Shown here: one piece after another, positions 1 through 8,945 of the stretch | Layout of the letters: every line of letters starts with the position of its first letter | Numbering within the stretch: the first letter of the stretch is position 1 | DNA from: UBA710 sp051655145 | GTDB lineage: Bacteria; Bacillota_I; Bacilli_A; Mycoplasmatales; Metamycoplasmataceae | Length of the DNA: 19,748 nucleotides | Assembly (NCBI GenBank): GCA_051655145.1 | Contig: JBOFZK010000002.1 | Span: forward strand, 1 to 19,748 | Reading direction: 5' to 3' | Notes under the pieces: model-generated | What the model was told of the DNA's origin: nothing | Databases searched by the model: none | The model's input: only the letters and a program-made list of their open reading frames with translations | Position numbers and translations under genes: made by a program

Positions 1-1303
1 AATTATGATAATTATTTTTTAAATTTTTCTTATTATATTTAGAATTATATTTTATGTTTTTTCATTCGTTTTTAAATGAAATATTATCATGATCTGGATA
101 TAAATCTTTAAGTGCTTTTTTAAATGAAAAAGAATTAAAAAATAATTCAATAAATTTTATTTTTGTTTTTGAATAGTTTTTATAATTATGTCATCCTTCT
201 TTTTTTGAATAAATGAAAATATTTTGTTTAATTTTTGTTCATAATTCTAATTTATTAAATACAGTAATAATCGCTGTAAAATAAATTAAAATACCTATTA
301 TTATTTGATAAAATTCTCTATTTATTTGATTGTCAAGTTGAGAAGGAATTGCATCTGGATTAACAGTTAGTATTGAATAAAAAAATGATGAGAAAATAAT
401 TCCTATTGGATTATTATTTGCTAATAAAGTTACTGCTATTGTATCAAAACCAATACTTAATGGTTCATTAGAAAGAGATAAACTTCTTCCAAAAATAATA
501 TATAAAAATCCAGCTATTCCTGCTAATACACCAGAAAAAATCATTGTATAAATAATTGTTTTTTTCTCATTTATCCCTGCATATTTAGCAACATCATTAC
601 TATTTTTAATTACATCTAATTTAAACCCTATTGTTGTTCTTTTAATTATAAATCAAAACAAAATTGCTGTTAAAATTGAAAAAGCTAAAATTACTCATAT
701 GAAATCTGTACTTGAAATAAATAAATTTGCTGATAATAATCCTACTGTTGCATTTATATTTGTAGAAGAAAGAATAAAAGGAACATTTCTCATAATTACA
801 ATTGATAAATTTAAAACTATTAAATTAAGCATAATAGAAGAAATAACTTCATTTATTTTAAAATAAATTTTAAGTACAGTGATTATTAAAGAAACAATTA
901 TTGATGTTAATATTGATACAATAAGAGCTAAAATAACACTTCCTTCTGTTGGATTATTATTAATAATAATTAAAGAAAATAATGAAGATAATAATATTGA
1001 TGAAGAAATAGAAATATTAAATATCTTTATCCTGAAACAAATAGATATAGCGAGTGTGGCGAAAATAAAAATTGATAATCAAAAGAAAAATCTATTAAAT
1101 CCTGCACTTGTATTAAATGAAATATTAAAAAGTGCTGTAAAAAAAGAAAAAGGATTATTAACTCCAGCAAATGTTAATAAAATAATTGTAATTATTGAAG
1201 AAAATAATAATGCTCATAAAGTAGAATAAAGAGTTTTTCTTCCTTGTTTCTGCTTATCTAAAGATAAATATTTTTTTACTTTTTCAAAACTAGTTGAGAA
1301 CAT
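1..1303 (-). CDS. Nucleoside-type ABC transporter permease (NupP/MG120-like), 3' end outside window
   Basis: Integral membrane subunit of the importer encoded by this operon; by family it would carry nucleosides across the cytoplasmic membrane. Reading TGA as Trp, the frame is open from the ATG at 1303 to the window edge (about 434 codons, no TAA or TAG), so the stop lies to the left. The protein is strongly hydrophobic. The segment NDVAKYAGINEKKTI, read around 555-600, followed by a Gly-rich helix (SGVLAGIAGF), is typical of the BPD_transp_2 permeases. The tail after about residue 355 is Lys/Asn-rich and hydrophilic, making this longer than the Bacillus protein but in line with the long mycoplasma versions. 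The start overlaps the end of the ATPase gene by 14 bp, and a GAGG sequence inside the ATPase's last codons serves as ribosome site. The substrate is inferred from family and operon only. Confidence 0.85.
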
Positions 1304-2897
1304 TTTCTACCTCTTTTTTTATCCCAGCCATTAATAATCCTATTTCTTCTCTTGATAAATCTTTTGCATTTTTTGTTTCTACTATTTTTCCTTTATTAAT
1401 AACAGCTATTGTATCTGCTAGAGCTAAAACTTCATCTAATTCAAATGATATTAAAAGAATGGCTTTTCCTAGTTCTTTTTCTTTTAAAATGTAATTATGA
1501 ATATTATTAATAGCCCCAACATCTAATCCTCTAGTTGGTTGAACTATAATAATAAAATTATGATCTGTTTCTAATTCTCTACCTACAACTGCTTTTTGTT
1601 GATTACCACCAGAAAGAGATCTTGAAATAGCATAACCATTATGGACTCCACGAACATCATATTTTTCATTAATAGATGAAGAAAAAATATTAATTTCTTT
1701 ATTTTTAATAATCGTATGTTTTTGAAATGTTTTATTTTCTATAATTCTTAAAACGTAATTTTCATTCATATCCATATCTAAAGCTAAGGCATATTTATGT
1801 CTATCTCCAGGTATATATGAAATTCCTGACTTTATTCTTTGTTTTACACTTTTTTTAGTTATTTCTTCTAATGAAGATGAATTACTTTGATTGTTTTTCA
1901 ATGAATGCTTTTTGATCATTATTTTTTTGAAGGGAGTTGGCATTAATGGTTTTGACTTAAAATAAATATTTCCTTCTTTTTGTCTTTTAAGACCTGAAGC
2001 AATATATTCGATTTCTTCTTGACCATTACCAGAAACACCTGCTATCGCAAATATTTCTCCTTCTTTTATATCAAAGGAAACATTTTTAATTTTTTCTCCA
2101 GAAATATTATTAAAAGAAAAAATTGTTTCTTTTTTTCTTAAATCAATATCTGAATTATTTTTTATTTCTGAAATTTCAGTTCCAACCATTGCATTTGTTA
2201 TATCTTTTGTAGAAACATCTTTATTAGGAATAGTTTTTATTAATTTTCCTTGGCGTAAAACTGAAATGTTATCAGAAATTTCTAAAACTTCATCTAATTT
2301 ATGAGAAATGAAAATAATTGTTTTACCATCTTCTTTTAGGTTTTTTATTGATTTTAAAAGATTTTTTATTTCTTCAGGAGTTAAAACAGCACTTGGTTCA
2401 TCAAAAATTAAAATGTCTGCATCATTGAAAAGCATTTTCATAATTTCTATTTTTTGTTGAACAACAACTGGTTCGTCGCTTGTTTTATTAAATAAATCGA
2501 AATGAAGATTATATTTTTTTTGTAATGATAATGCTTTATTTATAGCATAATCATTATCTATTACCATTCGTTTTGTTGGTTCTAAACCTAAAATAATATT
2601 TTCTAAATTAGTAAAGTTTTTAACTAATTTAAAATGTTGATGAACCATACTAATCCCCATACGATTAGCATGATTAGCATTTTTAATATTTACTTCATTA
2701 CCAAAAATTCTTATTAAGCCAAAAGTTGGTTGATATAAACCAAACAAGATTGACATTAAAGTAGATTTTCCTGCTCCATTTTCTCCAACTAATGAATGTA
2801 TTTCACCTTTTTTTATAATTAACGATATATTTTCATTAGCAGTAAAATTACCAAATTTTTTTGTTAAGTTAATAAATTCTATTGCTATTTCTTGCAT
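1290..2897 (-). CDS. Nucleoside-type ABC transporter, double-domain ATP-binding protein (NupO/MG119-like)
   Basis: A 535-aa protein with two fused nucleotide-binding domains that would power the importer on the cytoplasmic face. Domain 1 has Walker A GENGAGKST (38-46), Q-loop Q87, Walker B DILIFDEP (161-168) and H-loop H199, but its signature is EPVVVQQ (142-148) instead of LSxGQQ. Domain 2 has a degenerate Walker A (GVSGNGQEE, 287-295, no Lys-Ser), an intact signature LSGGNQQK (428-435) and IVQPTRGLD (451-459), with Gln where the catalytic Glu usually sits. About 35 residues rich in Lys and Ser (320-356) are inserted in domain 2. Two-domain ATPases of this architecture normally serve sugar or nucleoside uptake. 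The ATG lies 1 nt after the TAA of the lipoprotein gene without a Shine-Dalgarno, so translation is probably coupled. Confidence 0.9.
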   Translation of the reverse strand: MQEIAIEFINLTKKFGNFTANENISLIIKKGEIHSLVGENGAGKSTLMSILFGLYQPTFGLIRIFGNEVNIKNANHANRMGISMVHQHFKLVKNFTNLENIILGLEPTKRMVIDNDYAINKALSLQKKYNLHFDLFNKTSDEPVVVQQKIEIMKMLFNDADILIFDEPSAVLTPEEIKNLLKSIKNLKEDGKTIIFISHKLDEVLEISDNISVLRQGKLIKTIPNKDVSTKDITNAMVGTEISEIKNNSDIDLRKKETIFSFNNISGEKIKNVSFDIKEGEIFAIAGVSGNGQEEIEYIASGLKRQKEGNIYFKSKPLMPTPFKKIMIKKHSLKNNQSNSSSLEEITKKSVKQRIKSGISYIPGDRHKYALALDMDMNENYVLRIIENKTFQKHTIIKNKEINIFSSSINEKYDVRGVHNGYAISRSLSGGNQQKAVVGRELETDHNFIIIVQPTRGLDVGAINNIHNYILKEKELGKAILLISFELDEVLALADTIAVINKGKIVETKNAKDLSREEIGLLMAGIKKEVENVLN

Positions 2898-2898
2898 A

Positions 2899-4284
2899 TT
2901 ATTTTATTCTTGTATTTATACTTTTAATATATCCATTTAATATTAGTTTATTTTTAGATTCATCAAATCCAACAAGTTTGTCTGCTGGAATTACTGGTGT
3001 TGTTGATCCGCCTGTTAATGGGAAAAATTTAATTTTTGCATCTTCTAATAATTTATTAATAAGTGCTGCATCTGGCCCAACATTTAATGATGTATCTACT
3101 CATCCTTCAGCATAACCACCATCTGCTTGAACTGATGTTTGTCCTTCAACAAAATTATCTATTGTATTTTTTGCATCAATAATTCCTTTAACGTTAGGGA
3201 ATAAAATTTTAATTAATGATTCATATACAGCAACACCAACTTTTTTTTCTATTGATGTAAAGAATGCATCTTTACGAGAAGGTATAGCTAATGCTTGATT
3301 TGAATCTACTCCTACTATTAATTGTTCTTTAGTTAATTTTGTTAATAATTCATTAGTTAAAGAACCTGCTACTGGGAAAAATGTTTTTGCTTTTGAATTT
3401 ATTGATTTTGTTATAGTACTTATGGCAACTTGTGCAGAAGGATTAAACCCTGAATCCATTATTATAGTATCATTAGGTGTTCCACTATTTTGATCTTGTC
3501 CTGAAACAAATTTAACTTTGTTTGTTGATGTTGTTTCTTTATTAAATGCCTCCATCCCTGCAAGTAGTCCATTATTGAATAAACTAACACCAGGAAGAAT
3601 ACCTCCACCAAAAGAATTAATTGTTCAGTCGGCTTCATTTGCTGATTTTTGAGTTAAATATTGTGATAATGCATATCCCATTACATAAGAAGGTTCTTGA
3701 GTTTTAAAGTTTAATGTTATTATTAATCCAGCATCATATAATTTTTTAAGAGAAGATGGTTTAGCTGTATCAACAGATCAATCAACACTAATTATTTTTA
3801 TTTTATCTTTTAAAAATTTATCAACAATATTACCATTTGTTAAAAATGTTTCTATATGAGATGCTTGTTGAAATCCAGTAAGAACTCAAACTTTTTGTCC
3901 TGAATTTAAAGCATCATTATATGCATTAAGAAGTCCACCATCATCTAATGTTTCAGTATAAGAAACAAAATTTCTATTATCTGGCACAATTTTTCTTAAT
4001 TGTTTTTGTAAAATTAACATTCCTTCATAAATTGATTGATTAAATGATAAATCACTAACTCTTCCACCAGCTGTTATTAATCTTGTTGATTGTGGTTTAA
4101 ATGAAGCAATATTATCTATTATTTTTTGATTATAATTTTGAGATAATTTTTCTACACCTGAAATTAATGGTGTTTGTGGGTTTGGTGCATCTGGGTTTGA
4201 TGAACAAGAGACAGTTGTTGCTAAAATTCCAACCGAAAATGCGGCTGCAGTTCCTAATCCAAGTAGTATTTTTTTATTTTTCAT
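2899..4284 (-). CDS. Bmp/P48-family substrate-binding lipoprotein of the nucleoside ABC importer
   Basis: A 461-aa surface lipoprotein, by family (Bmp/BmpA, mycoplasma P48) the extracellular nucleoside-binding subunit. It begins with a charged MKNKK, a hydrophobic stretch and the lipobox TTVSC, with Cys27 as predicted acylation site. The next residues are Pro/Asn-rich, as in a flexible linker. The Bmp hallmark FGGGILPGVSLFNNG is followed by LLAGMEAFN, and the C-terminal part has GVAVYESLI and ADGGYAEGW. In-frame TGA codons at 3100-3102 and 3886-3888, among others, read as Trp and join what otherwise look like fragments. A ribosome site (AAAGGA) lies about 10 nt before the ATG. It is first in an operon with the ATPase (1-nt spacing) and the permease. 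Confidence 0.9.
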
Positions 4285-4332
4285 AATAGAGATCCTTTTT
4301 TTATTATTTTTTTTTAAATTATTAATATAGAT

Positions 4333-4338
4333 AATTAT
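4333..4338 (-). promoter_or_regulatory. Predicted -10 box of the Bmp transporter operon
   Basis: A perfect TATAAT on the minus strand between the thiI terminator and the lipoprotein ATG. No good -35 is seen at 16-18 nt, as is common in mycoplasmas. The predicted leader is about 40 nt and contains the AAAGGA ribosome site. Confidence 0.5.
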
Positions 4339-4360
4339 ATTTAAATGGATATTTTGAACT

Positions 4361-4399
4361 TAAAAAAGAATGTTATAAAAAGAAAAAAATATAACATTC
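4361..4399 (-). terminator. Rho-independent terminator after thiI
   Basis: Perfect 10-bp inverted repeat GAATGTTATA / TATAACATTC (4368-4377 and 4390-4399) with a 12-nt loop. On the minus strand it is followed directly by TTTTTT (down to 4362). It lies 10 nt beyond the thiI stop and separates ezrA-thiI from the transporter operon. The plus-strand side is also T-rich, but no plus-strand gene ends here. Confidence 0.85.
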
Positions 4400-4408
4400 A
4401 ATTTATTT

Positions 4409-5560
4409 TTACTTAATTTTATGGAAAGTTATTTGATTTTTTATCAAATCTTCTTCTAGGTCTTTAATATTTATTAATTCTTTTTCTTCTAATAAATAAC
4501 AAGTTTCTAATTTTGGTTTTGTTACAGGTTTAGGTGGAGCGAAAAATTCACATGCTTCTATCGCTTTTTCTATTGATATTTCATATGTTTTAATTTTTAT
4601 AGCTAAATTAATTGTTTCATTTTTATCATAAGTTAAAAGTGGAGAAAAAACAGGCATATCGGCTTGTTCTTGTATAACTGACATTGATTCAATTGTTTGT
4701 GATGCTACTTGTCCAACGTTTTCTCCATTTGATAAAATTAAAAAGTTATTATGCTTTGCTATTTTAGTTGCTATTCTATAAAAACTTCTTCTCATAAGGG
4801 TTATTCGGTAGCTTTCATTTGAAATAAGTGAAATATAATTCATTATCGAAGAATAGTTTCCACTAAAAAGAGTTGATGTTCCTTGATAAAGGGAAAGTAA
4901 AGAAATTATTCTATTTATTTTATCTTTTGTTTTCTCATCAGTATGGGGAGGAGTTAAAAAAGACAAAAAAGAAACCTTTAATCCTCTTTTCATCAAAAGA
5001 AATGCAGCAACAGGAGAATCGATTCCTCCTGATATTAAATGAAGAACCTTCCCCGAAGATCCTACTGGTAATCCCCCTAGTCCTAAATGCTTTTTATAAA
5101 AAACATATGTATAGTTTTTATGAACTTCTATATTAAATGTTATTTCTGGATTTTTTATATCAACTTTATAATTAGAATTATTTAAAACGAACTCTCCCAT
5201 TAAACTATTTAATTCCATTGACCCAATTGGAAACTGTTTATCATTTCTTCTGGCAGCAATTTTAAATGTTCTTATTTCCTTATCTTCTTTTACAAAAGAT
5301 AGAAGATGATCTTTTATTCCTTCTAAACTAGAAGGTATTTGATTAACAATAGAGAAAGAACTTATTCCAAAAACATAATTAAGATCATTTAAAAATTTTT
5401 CTTCAAATGGAATAAAAATTCTATCTATTTTTATTTCTATTTGATCTTTTTTTAATCCACATTTTTCTTGAATATTTTTTGCAAGAATTTTTACAAATGT
5501 CATTTTATTTTTTTTCTTTAAAGATAATTCTCCATATCTTATTAATATTTTCTTTATCAT
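4409..5560 (-). CDS. thiI: tRNA 4-thiouridine synthase ThiI
   Basis: A 383-aa sulfurtransferase that activates U8 of tRNA with ATP and replaces its oxygen with sulfur, using sulfur delivered by an IscS/NifS desulfurase. The N-terminal ferredoxin-like and THUMP region (about 1-165) has the start IRYGELSLKKKN. The PP-loop is SGGIDSP (177-183), adjoining AFLLMKRG. Further ThiI marks are LMRRSFYRIA (255-264), GENVGQVASQT (279-289) and CEFFAPPKPVTKP (337-349). The rhodanese domain of the E. coli enzyme is absent, as in Bacillus. The gene has no TGA codon. It starts 10 nt after the ezrA-like stop, and that gap, AAGGAAAGAA, is the ribosome site, so the two are co-transcribed. The partner desulfurase is not in this window. 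Confidence 0.95.
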   Translation of the reverse strand: MIKKILIRYGELSLKKKNKMTFVKILAKNIQEKCGLKKDQIEIKIDRIFIPFEEKFLNDLNYVFGISSFSIVNQIPSSLEGIKDHLLSFVKEDKEIRTFKIAARRNDKQFPIGSMELNSLMGEFVLNNSNYKVDIKNPEITFNIEVHKNYTYVFYKKHLGLGGLPVGSSGKVLHLISGGIDSPVAAFLLMKRGLKVSFLSFLTPPHTDEKTKDKINRIISLLSLYQGTSTLFSGNYSSIMNYISLISNESYRITLMRRSFYRIATKIAKHNNFLILSNGENVGQVASQTIESMSVIQEQADMPVFSPLLTYDKNETINLAIKIKTYEISIEKAIEACEFFAPPKPVTKPKLETCYLLEEKELINIKDLEEDLIKNQITFHKIK

Positions 5561-5570
5561 TTCTTTCCTT

Positions 5571-7232
5571 TTATTTTTCTTCTAATTTTGTATATTTTAA
5601 TAAATGCTTTATAGCACTATCATAATTAGCATTTTCATAATATAATTCTGCCTTTAAAATTTCTTTATGATATGATGGATTTGAACTTCTTAAATATCCT
5701 ATTTCGAAAATTAATTTTTGAAATAAAATTACCTTATAAATTTTAACTAAATTTTCTTTAAAATAATAAATAAATTCTTTATAAAGTATTGAATAATCAT
5801 TATCTAAATCTGTATTATTATTTAAATGACTTTTTTCTTGAATAATCTCTAAAATATTATTAATTTTTTGATGTTTAATTTTATCAATTTCTGTTTGATC
5901 AATATTAAGGTTTTGTAAAGAAAAGTTTATTTCAAAAAACATTTTGTGCAATAACTCAATTTTTAATCTTGTTGAATTTTCTTCATAATAAAATATTCTT
6001 AATTTTGTTTTAGTTTCATTAAGTTTTTCTTTTAAAATATTTATTTTATTTAAAAAGTTTTTATATAAATAAAATAGTTTGGAATATAAATAAATTTCGC
6101 TCTTTTCTTCCATCTCAATATTATCTTTAAAAAAGGCTATTTCTTCTACTAGTTTTTCAATTGATTCATGTTCTTTTTTATCATTATCAAATCACATAGA
6201 ATCTATTTCAATTGCTTTTTTTCTTGCTGTAAAAACTTGTATATAAGTTTTTTTTATTTCTTGTTCTATTTGAAAAATTATTTCCCTATTATTTTGGATA
6301 AAAATATAAGATCTTTTTTCGAAATTAATTATGTGTTTTAGATTAAATAGTAACTTATTTATTTCCTTTATTAATTCAACAACATTATCAATTGAAAAAT
6401 TGTGTTGATAAAGTTTATCTATTGCTTCTTTTCATTTAATATTTATCTCTTGTTTTTTAGTTTCAATATCTAATAATGCTAGATTTGTTTTTGCTTCAAT
6501 TTCAACATTCTTAGCTAATTTATCAATTTCCATAATTTCTTTATAATAAGTATTAAAAAGGAAATTGTCAATTTTTTTTATATTGTTCATAAAAAAAATT
6601 AATTCTTTGTATCTTCAACTTAATTCAACAAATAATTGTTTATATTTATCTTCTTCAACGTTTTTAACTAAAGATTCAATTTTTTTTATAAGTGAAGAAA
6701 TATAACTAATTTCCTGACTTATTTTTTCAACTGTTCTTTCAGATAATTTATTTTCAGGATTTGAAACATAATTTTTAATTTCTCTTATGCCTTTTTTTAA
6801 TTTTGTTATATTAGATTGTATTCCTTTTACGTTTCCTAAAATATTTTTAGAGAGTGCATCAAATTTAAAAGAAAAAGTTTTTAATTTAAGATTTGATTCC
6901 TGAATTTTTTTAAAAATTTTATACGACTGAATAAGTTTATATTCAGATAAAAGTTGTAAAGCTACTTCTATATTTTTTTTATTTTGTTTTGTTAGTTTTT
7001 CTATATTAAATCATAATGATTCAATTTCTATAGTTTCTTTTTGCTCTAAATTAAAACTACTTATGGATCCGATTTCATTTTTATATTTTATTAATTTAGT
7101 ATCAGAAAATTCTTTTTTTAAATTTAAAAAATAATTATTTTGTTTTGAAATAATAAATTTTGTACAAAGAAAACCAACTATTATTAAAAATAAAAGTATT
7201 CCTAAAACAGAAAATATAATAATATAGGGCAT
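5571..7232 (-). CDS. ezrA: EzrA-like septation ring regulator (membrane-anchored coiled-coil protein)
   Basis: A 553-aa protein with one transmembrane helix at the N-terminus (about residues 4-28, IIIFSVLGILLFLIIVGFL) followed by long Lys/Glu/Ile-rich helices with coiled-coil spacing to the end. The length and layout (short outside tail, one helix, large cytoplasmic spectrin-like rod) match EzrA, which modulates FtsZ ring assembly in Firmicutes. Placement just before thiI is also seen near ezrA in Bacillus. Several TGA codons (for example before residue 75) read as Trp, and ends and frame are consistent over the whole length. Sequence identity alone cannot prove EzrA, since coiled coils look alike; an unrelated anchored coiled-coil protein is possible. 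No Shine-Dalgarno precedes the ATG. Confidence 0.7.
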
Positions 7233-7243
7233 ATTTTTATTTT

Positions 7244-7249
7244 ATTATA
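7244..7249 (-). promoter_or_regulatory. Predicted -10 box of ezrA-thiI, giving a very short leader
   Basis: TATAAT on the minus strand ends 11 nt before the ATG at 7232, so transcription would begin about 5 nt before the start codon, and no ribosome site is present. A second TATAAT at 7268-7273 would give a leader of about 30 nt. Confidence 0.45.
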
Positions 7250-7265
7250 TTGCTTGGTTTTTTTT

Positions 7266-7314
7266 GAATTATAATAAAAAACCTTTCTTTTTTTGTTTTT
7301 AAAGAAAGGTTTTT
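7266..7314 (-). terminator. Terminator between the purine permease and ezrA-like genes
   Basis: Perfect 14-bp inverted repeat AAAAACCTTTCTTT / AAAGAAAGGTTTTT (7277-7290 and 7301-7314) with a 10-nt T-rich loop, 10 nt after the permease stop. On the minus strand the stem's own T-run continues into TATTATAATT. It is symmetrical enough to work in either direction, but only the minus-strand permease ends here. Confidence 0.85.
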
Positions 7315-7324
7315 AAAAAGTGTT

Positions 7325-8821
7325 TTAGTGCATTACTTGTTCAATTATTATAAAAATAAGTGAAAATAAAGCTACTAAAATTACTGTTCAATTTAATCTT
7401 TTTAGATATTTAAATTCTCTTGTTTTAAGATTAGGATTATCTTCAGCAAAATTCATTGATATTGTTTCAACTACTCTTTTTTTACCTCTTATTAATTGGT
7501 AAATTCCTGCAGCAGTATTTAATATTACAAAAGTAATTGCTGAAACTCCAATACCAATTGCTATTGAATTTGATAAAGCCATCAAAATAATAGTTAAAAA
7601 TAACATCGGAATATCAATTGCGATTTCTCATTCAAAAAATTTAATTTGAGCAATCATAATTGTTCCTACAATAATTAATATTGGTCCAACTATTGGTTGA
7701 TATGAAGTATCTCCTATATTTAATGGTAAAAATATTTGTAAGATTGGTCATGCTGGAATTGCTAAAACAAATCCTAAAGCTACAATAATATTAGAAAATC
7801 CTGTTTTTGCTCCGGCAGAAGCTCCAACTACTGATTCGACAAATGAAGTTACTGTAGTAGCTCCTATAGAAGCTCCTACAATTGTTGATATCGCATCAAT
7901 ATTATTTGCTTTTTTAATTCAATTTGGATCTTTTTCATCTAAATCTACCATTTTGTTTAAAGCTATAAGAGTTCCTGTTGTATCAAAAAAATCAAGATAA
8001 ACAAATGATAAAATTGCTAAATAAGTTGTTGGAGAAATTCACATTTTTATATTTGCAAATCCTTTCCAACCAGAACTTATTACAGTTGGAAATGTTGAAA
8101 AATCACTATAACTTCCTAAGAAATTAATATCTTTCAGCTCTTTTAATCCACTTACCTTCATGATAAGAAGTATAATTGCCCCTAAAATCATAGTAATGAT
8201 GATTGCACTAGGTATTTTTAAATAATATAGTATTAGTCCAACAAATAGAAGAACAACCGCCAAAATAACCATTGGATTTGTAAATGAATTTAATTTTGTT
8301 GCAAGTCCTGGGCCTGGATCTTCAATAATTATGTTAGATGATTGAAGTCCTAAATAAGCAATAAAAAACCCTATTCCTGTTCCTATAGCTAATTTAATAT
8401 TCTTAGGAATTTTTCTAGAAATAAAATCTCTTGCTGGTGTCATTACAACAATAAAATATAAAACACCTGATAAAATGGTTACAGAAAGAGCAGATTCAAA
8501 ACCTATACTTGATGCAACATTGAATGCAAAAAAAGTATTTAAACCCATTCCAGGAGCTAAACCAATGGGTAAATTGGCAAATAAACCCATTATTAAAGTT
8601 CCTACAAAAGCAGAAAGTGCTGTTGCAAGGAATAATCCTCCTTGATAAATAACAGCTGTATCTTGATTAACGCCGGGATTCAATAATGAAGACCCAACAA
8701 TAGCAGGGTTAACTGCTAAAATATAAACCATCGCCAGGAATGTTGATATTCCTCCGATAATTTCTTTTTTTAAAATTGCGTTTCTATCGTCAAACCTAAA
8801 ATAAGTGAAAATTTTTTTCAT
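7325..8821 (-). CDS. NCS2 purine nucleobase permease (AzgA/PbuG type)
   Basis: A 498-aa polytopic membrane protein of the AzgA branch of NCS2, whose members take up hypoxanthine, guanine or adenine by proton symport. Family marks are the start FRFDDRNAILKKEIIGGIST, then NLPIGLAPGMGLNTFFAF, GTGIGFFIAYLGLQ, FVYLDFFDTTGTLIAL and FVESVVGASAGAKTG. The hydrophobic segments fit about 12-14 helices. TGA read as Trp (for example at 8039-8041, giving MWISPTTY) joins the two halves; the stop is TAA at 7325-7327. AAGGA lies 8 nt before the ATG. The roughly 100-nt leader contains the paired hairpins listed separately. In a mycoplasma, which cannot make purines, this is a likely main entry route for bases. 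The exact base specificity cannot be read from sequence. Confidence 0.9.
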
Positions 8822-8844
8822 TTAATCAGTCCTTAAAAAAATAT

Positions 8845-8909
8845 TTGTAGAAAAGAAAAATAAAATAACATTTTATTTAAGCTAATATAACATATTAGTT
8901 TTCCTACAA
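8845..8909 (-). promoter_or_regulatory. Structured leader of the purine permease: closing stem with two internal hairpins, or tandem operators
   Basis: Read on the minus strand, TTGTAGGAAAA (8909-8899) pairs with TTTTCTACAA (8854-8845) with one bulged G. Inside it sit two perfect hairpins with the same loop GTT: CTAATAT/ATATTAG (8898-8882) and AAATAAAAT/ATTTTATTT (8878-8858). Junction strands are 0, 3 and 3 nt. A T7 run follows, then the AAGGA ribosome site. The two hairpin centres are 22 bp apart. It does not fit the purine riboswitch consensus (no 7-nt kissing loops, no UUUCUACC junction). The structure is seen in the sequence; any regulatory role is inferred. Confidence 0.45.
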
Positions 8910-8928
8910 TATAATTTTACAACAATGT

Positions 8929-8936
8929 ATTATAAT
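8929..8936. promoter_or_regulatory. Shared bidirectional -10 box of the divergent purine permease and DnaJ-like genes
   Basis: The octamer ATTATAAT reads TATAAT on both strands (plus 8931-8936, minus 8929-8934). On the plus strand it lies 9 nt before the DnaJ-like ATG, giving an almost leaderless mRNA. On the minus strand it gives a leader of about 100 nt that contains the whole paired-hairpin structure. A second plus-strand TATAAT at 8910-8915 is an alternative. Confidence 0.45.
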
Positions 8937-8945
8937 TTATAGGCG

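Noticed and set aside
879..1229. Plus-strand frame of 116 codons
   Set aside because: It lies fully inside the permease gene on the other strand, is low-complexity Ile/Asn/Glu, and has no ribosome site or recognisable motif.
8845..8909. A classical purine riboswitch in front of the purine permease
   Set aside because: A three-way junction is possible, but the loops are 3 nt, not the 7-nt kissing loops, and the conserved junction (UUUCUACC with its specificity base) is missing.
8822..8945. CIRCE heat-shock operator upstream of the DnaJ-like gene
   Set aside because: The palindromes present have 3-nt loops and no TTAGCACTC/GAGTGCTAA sequence.
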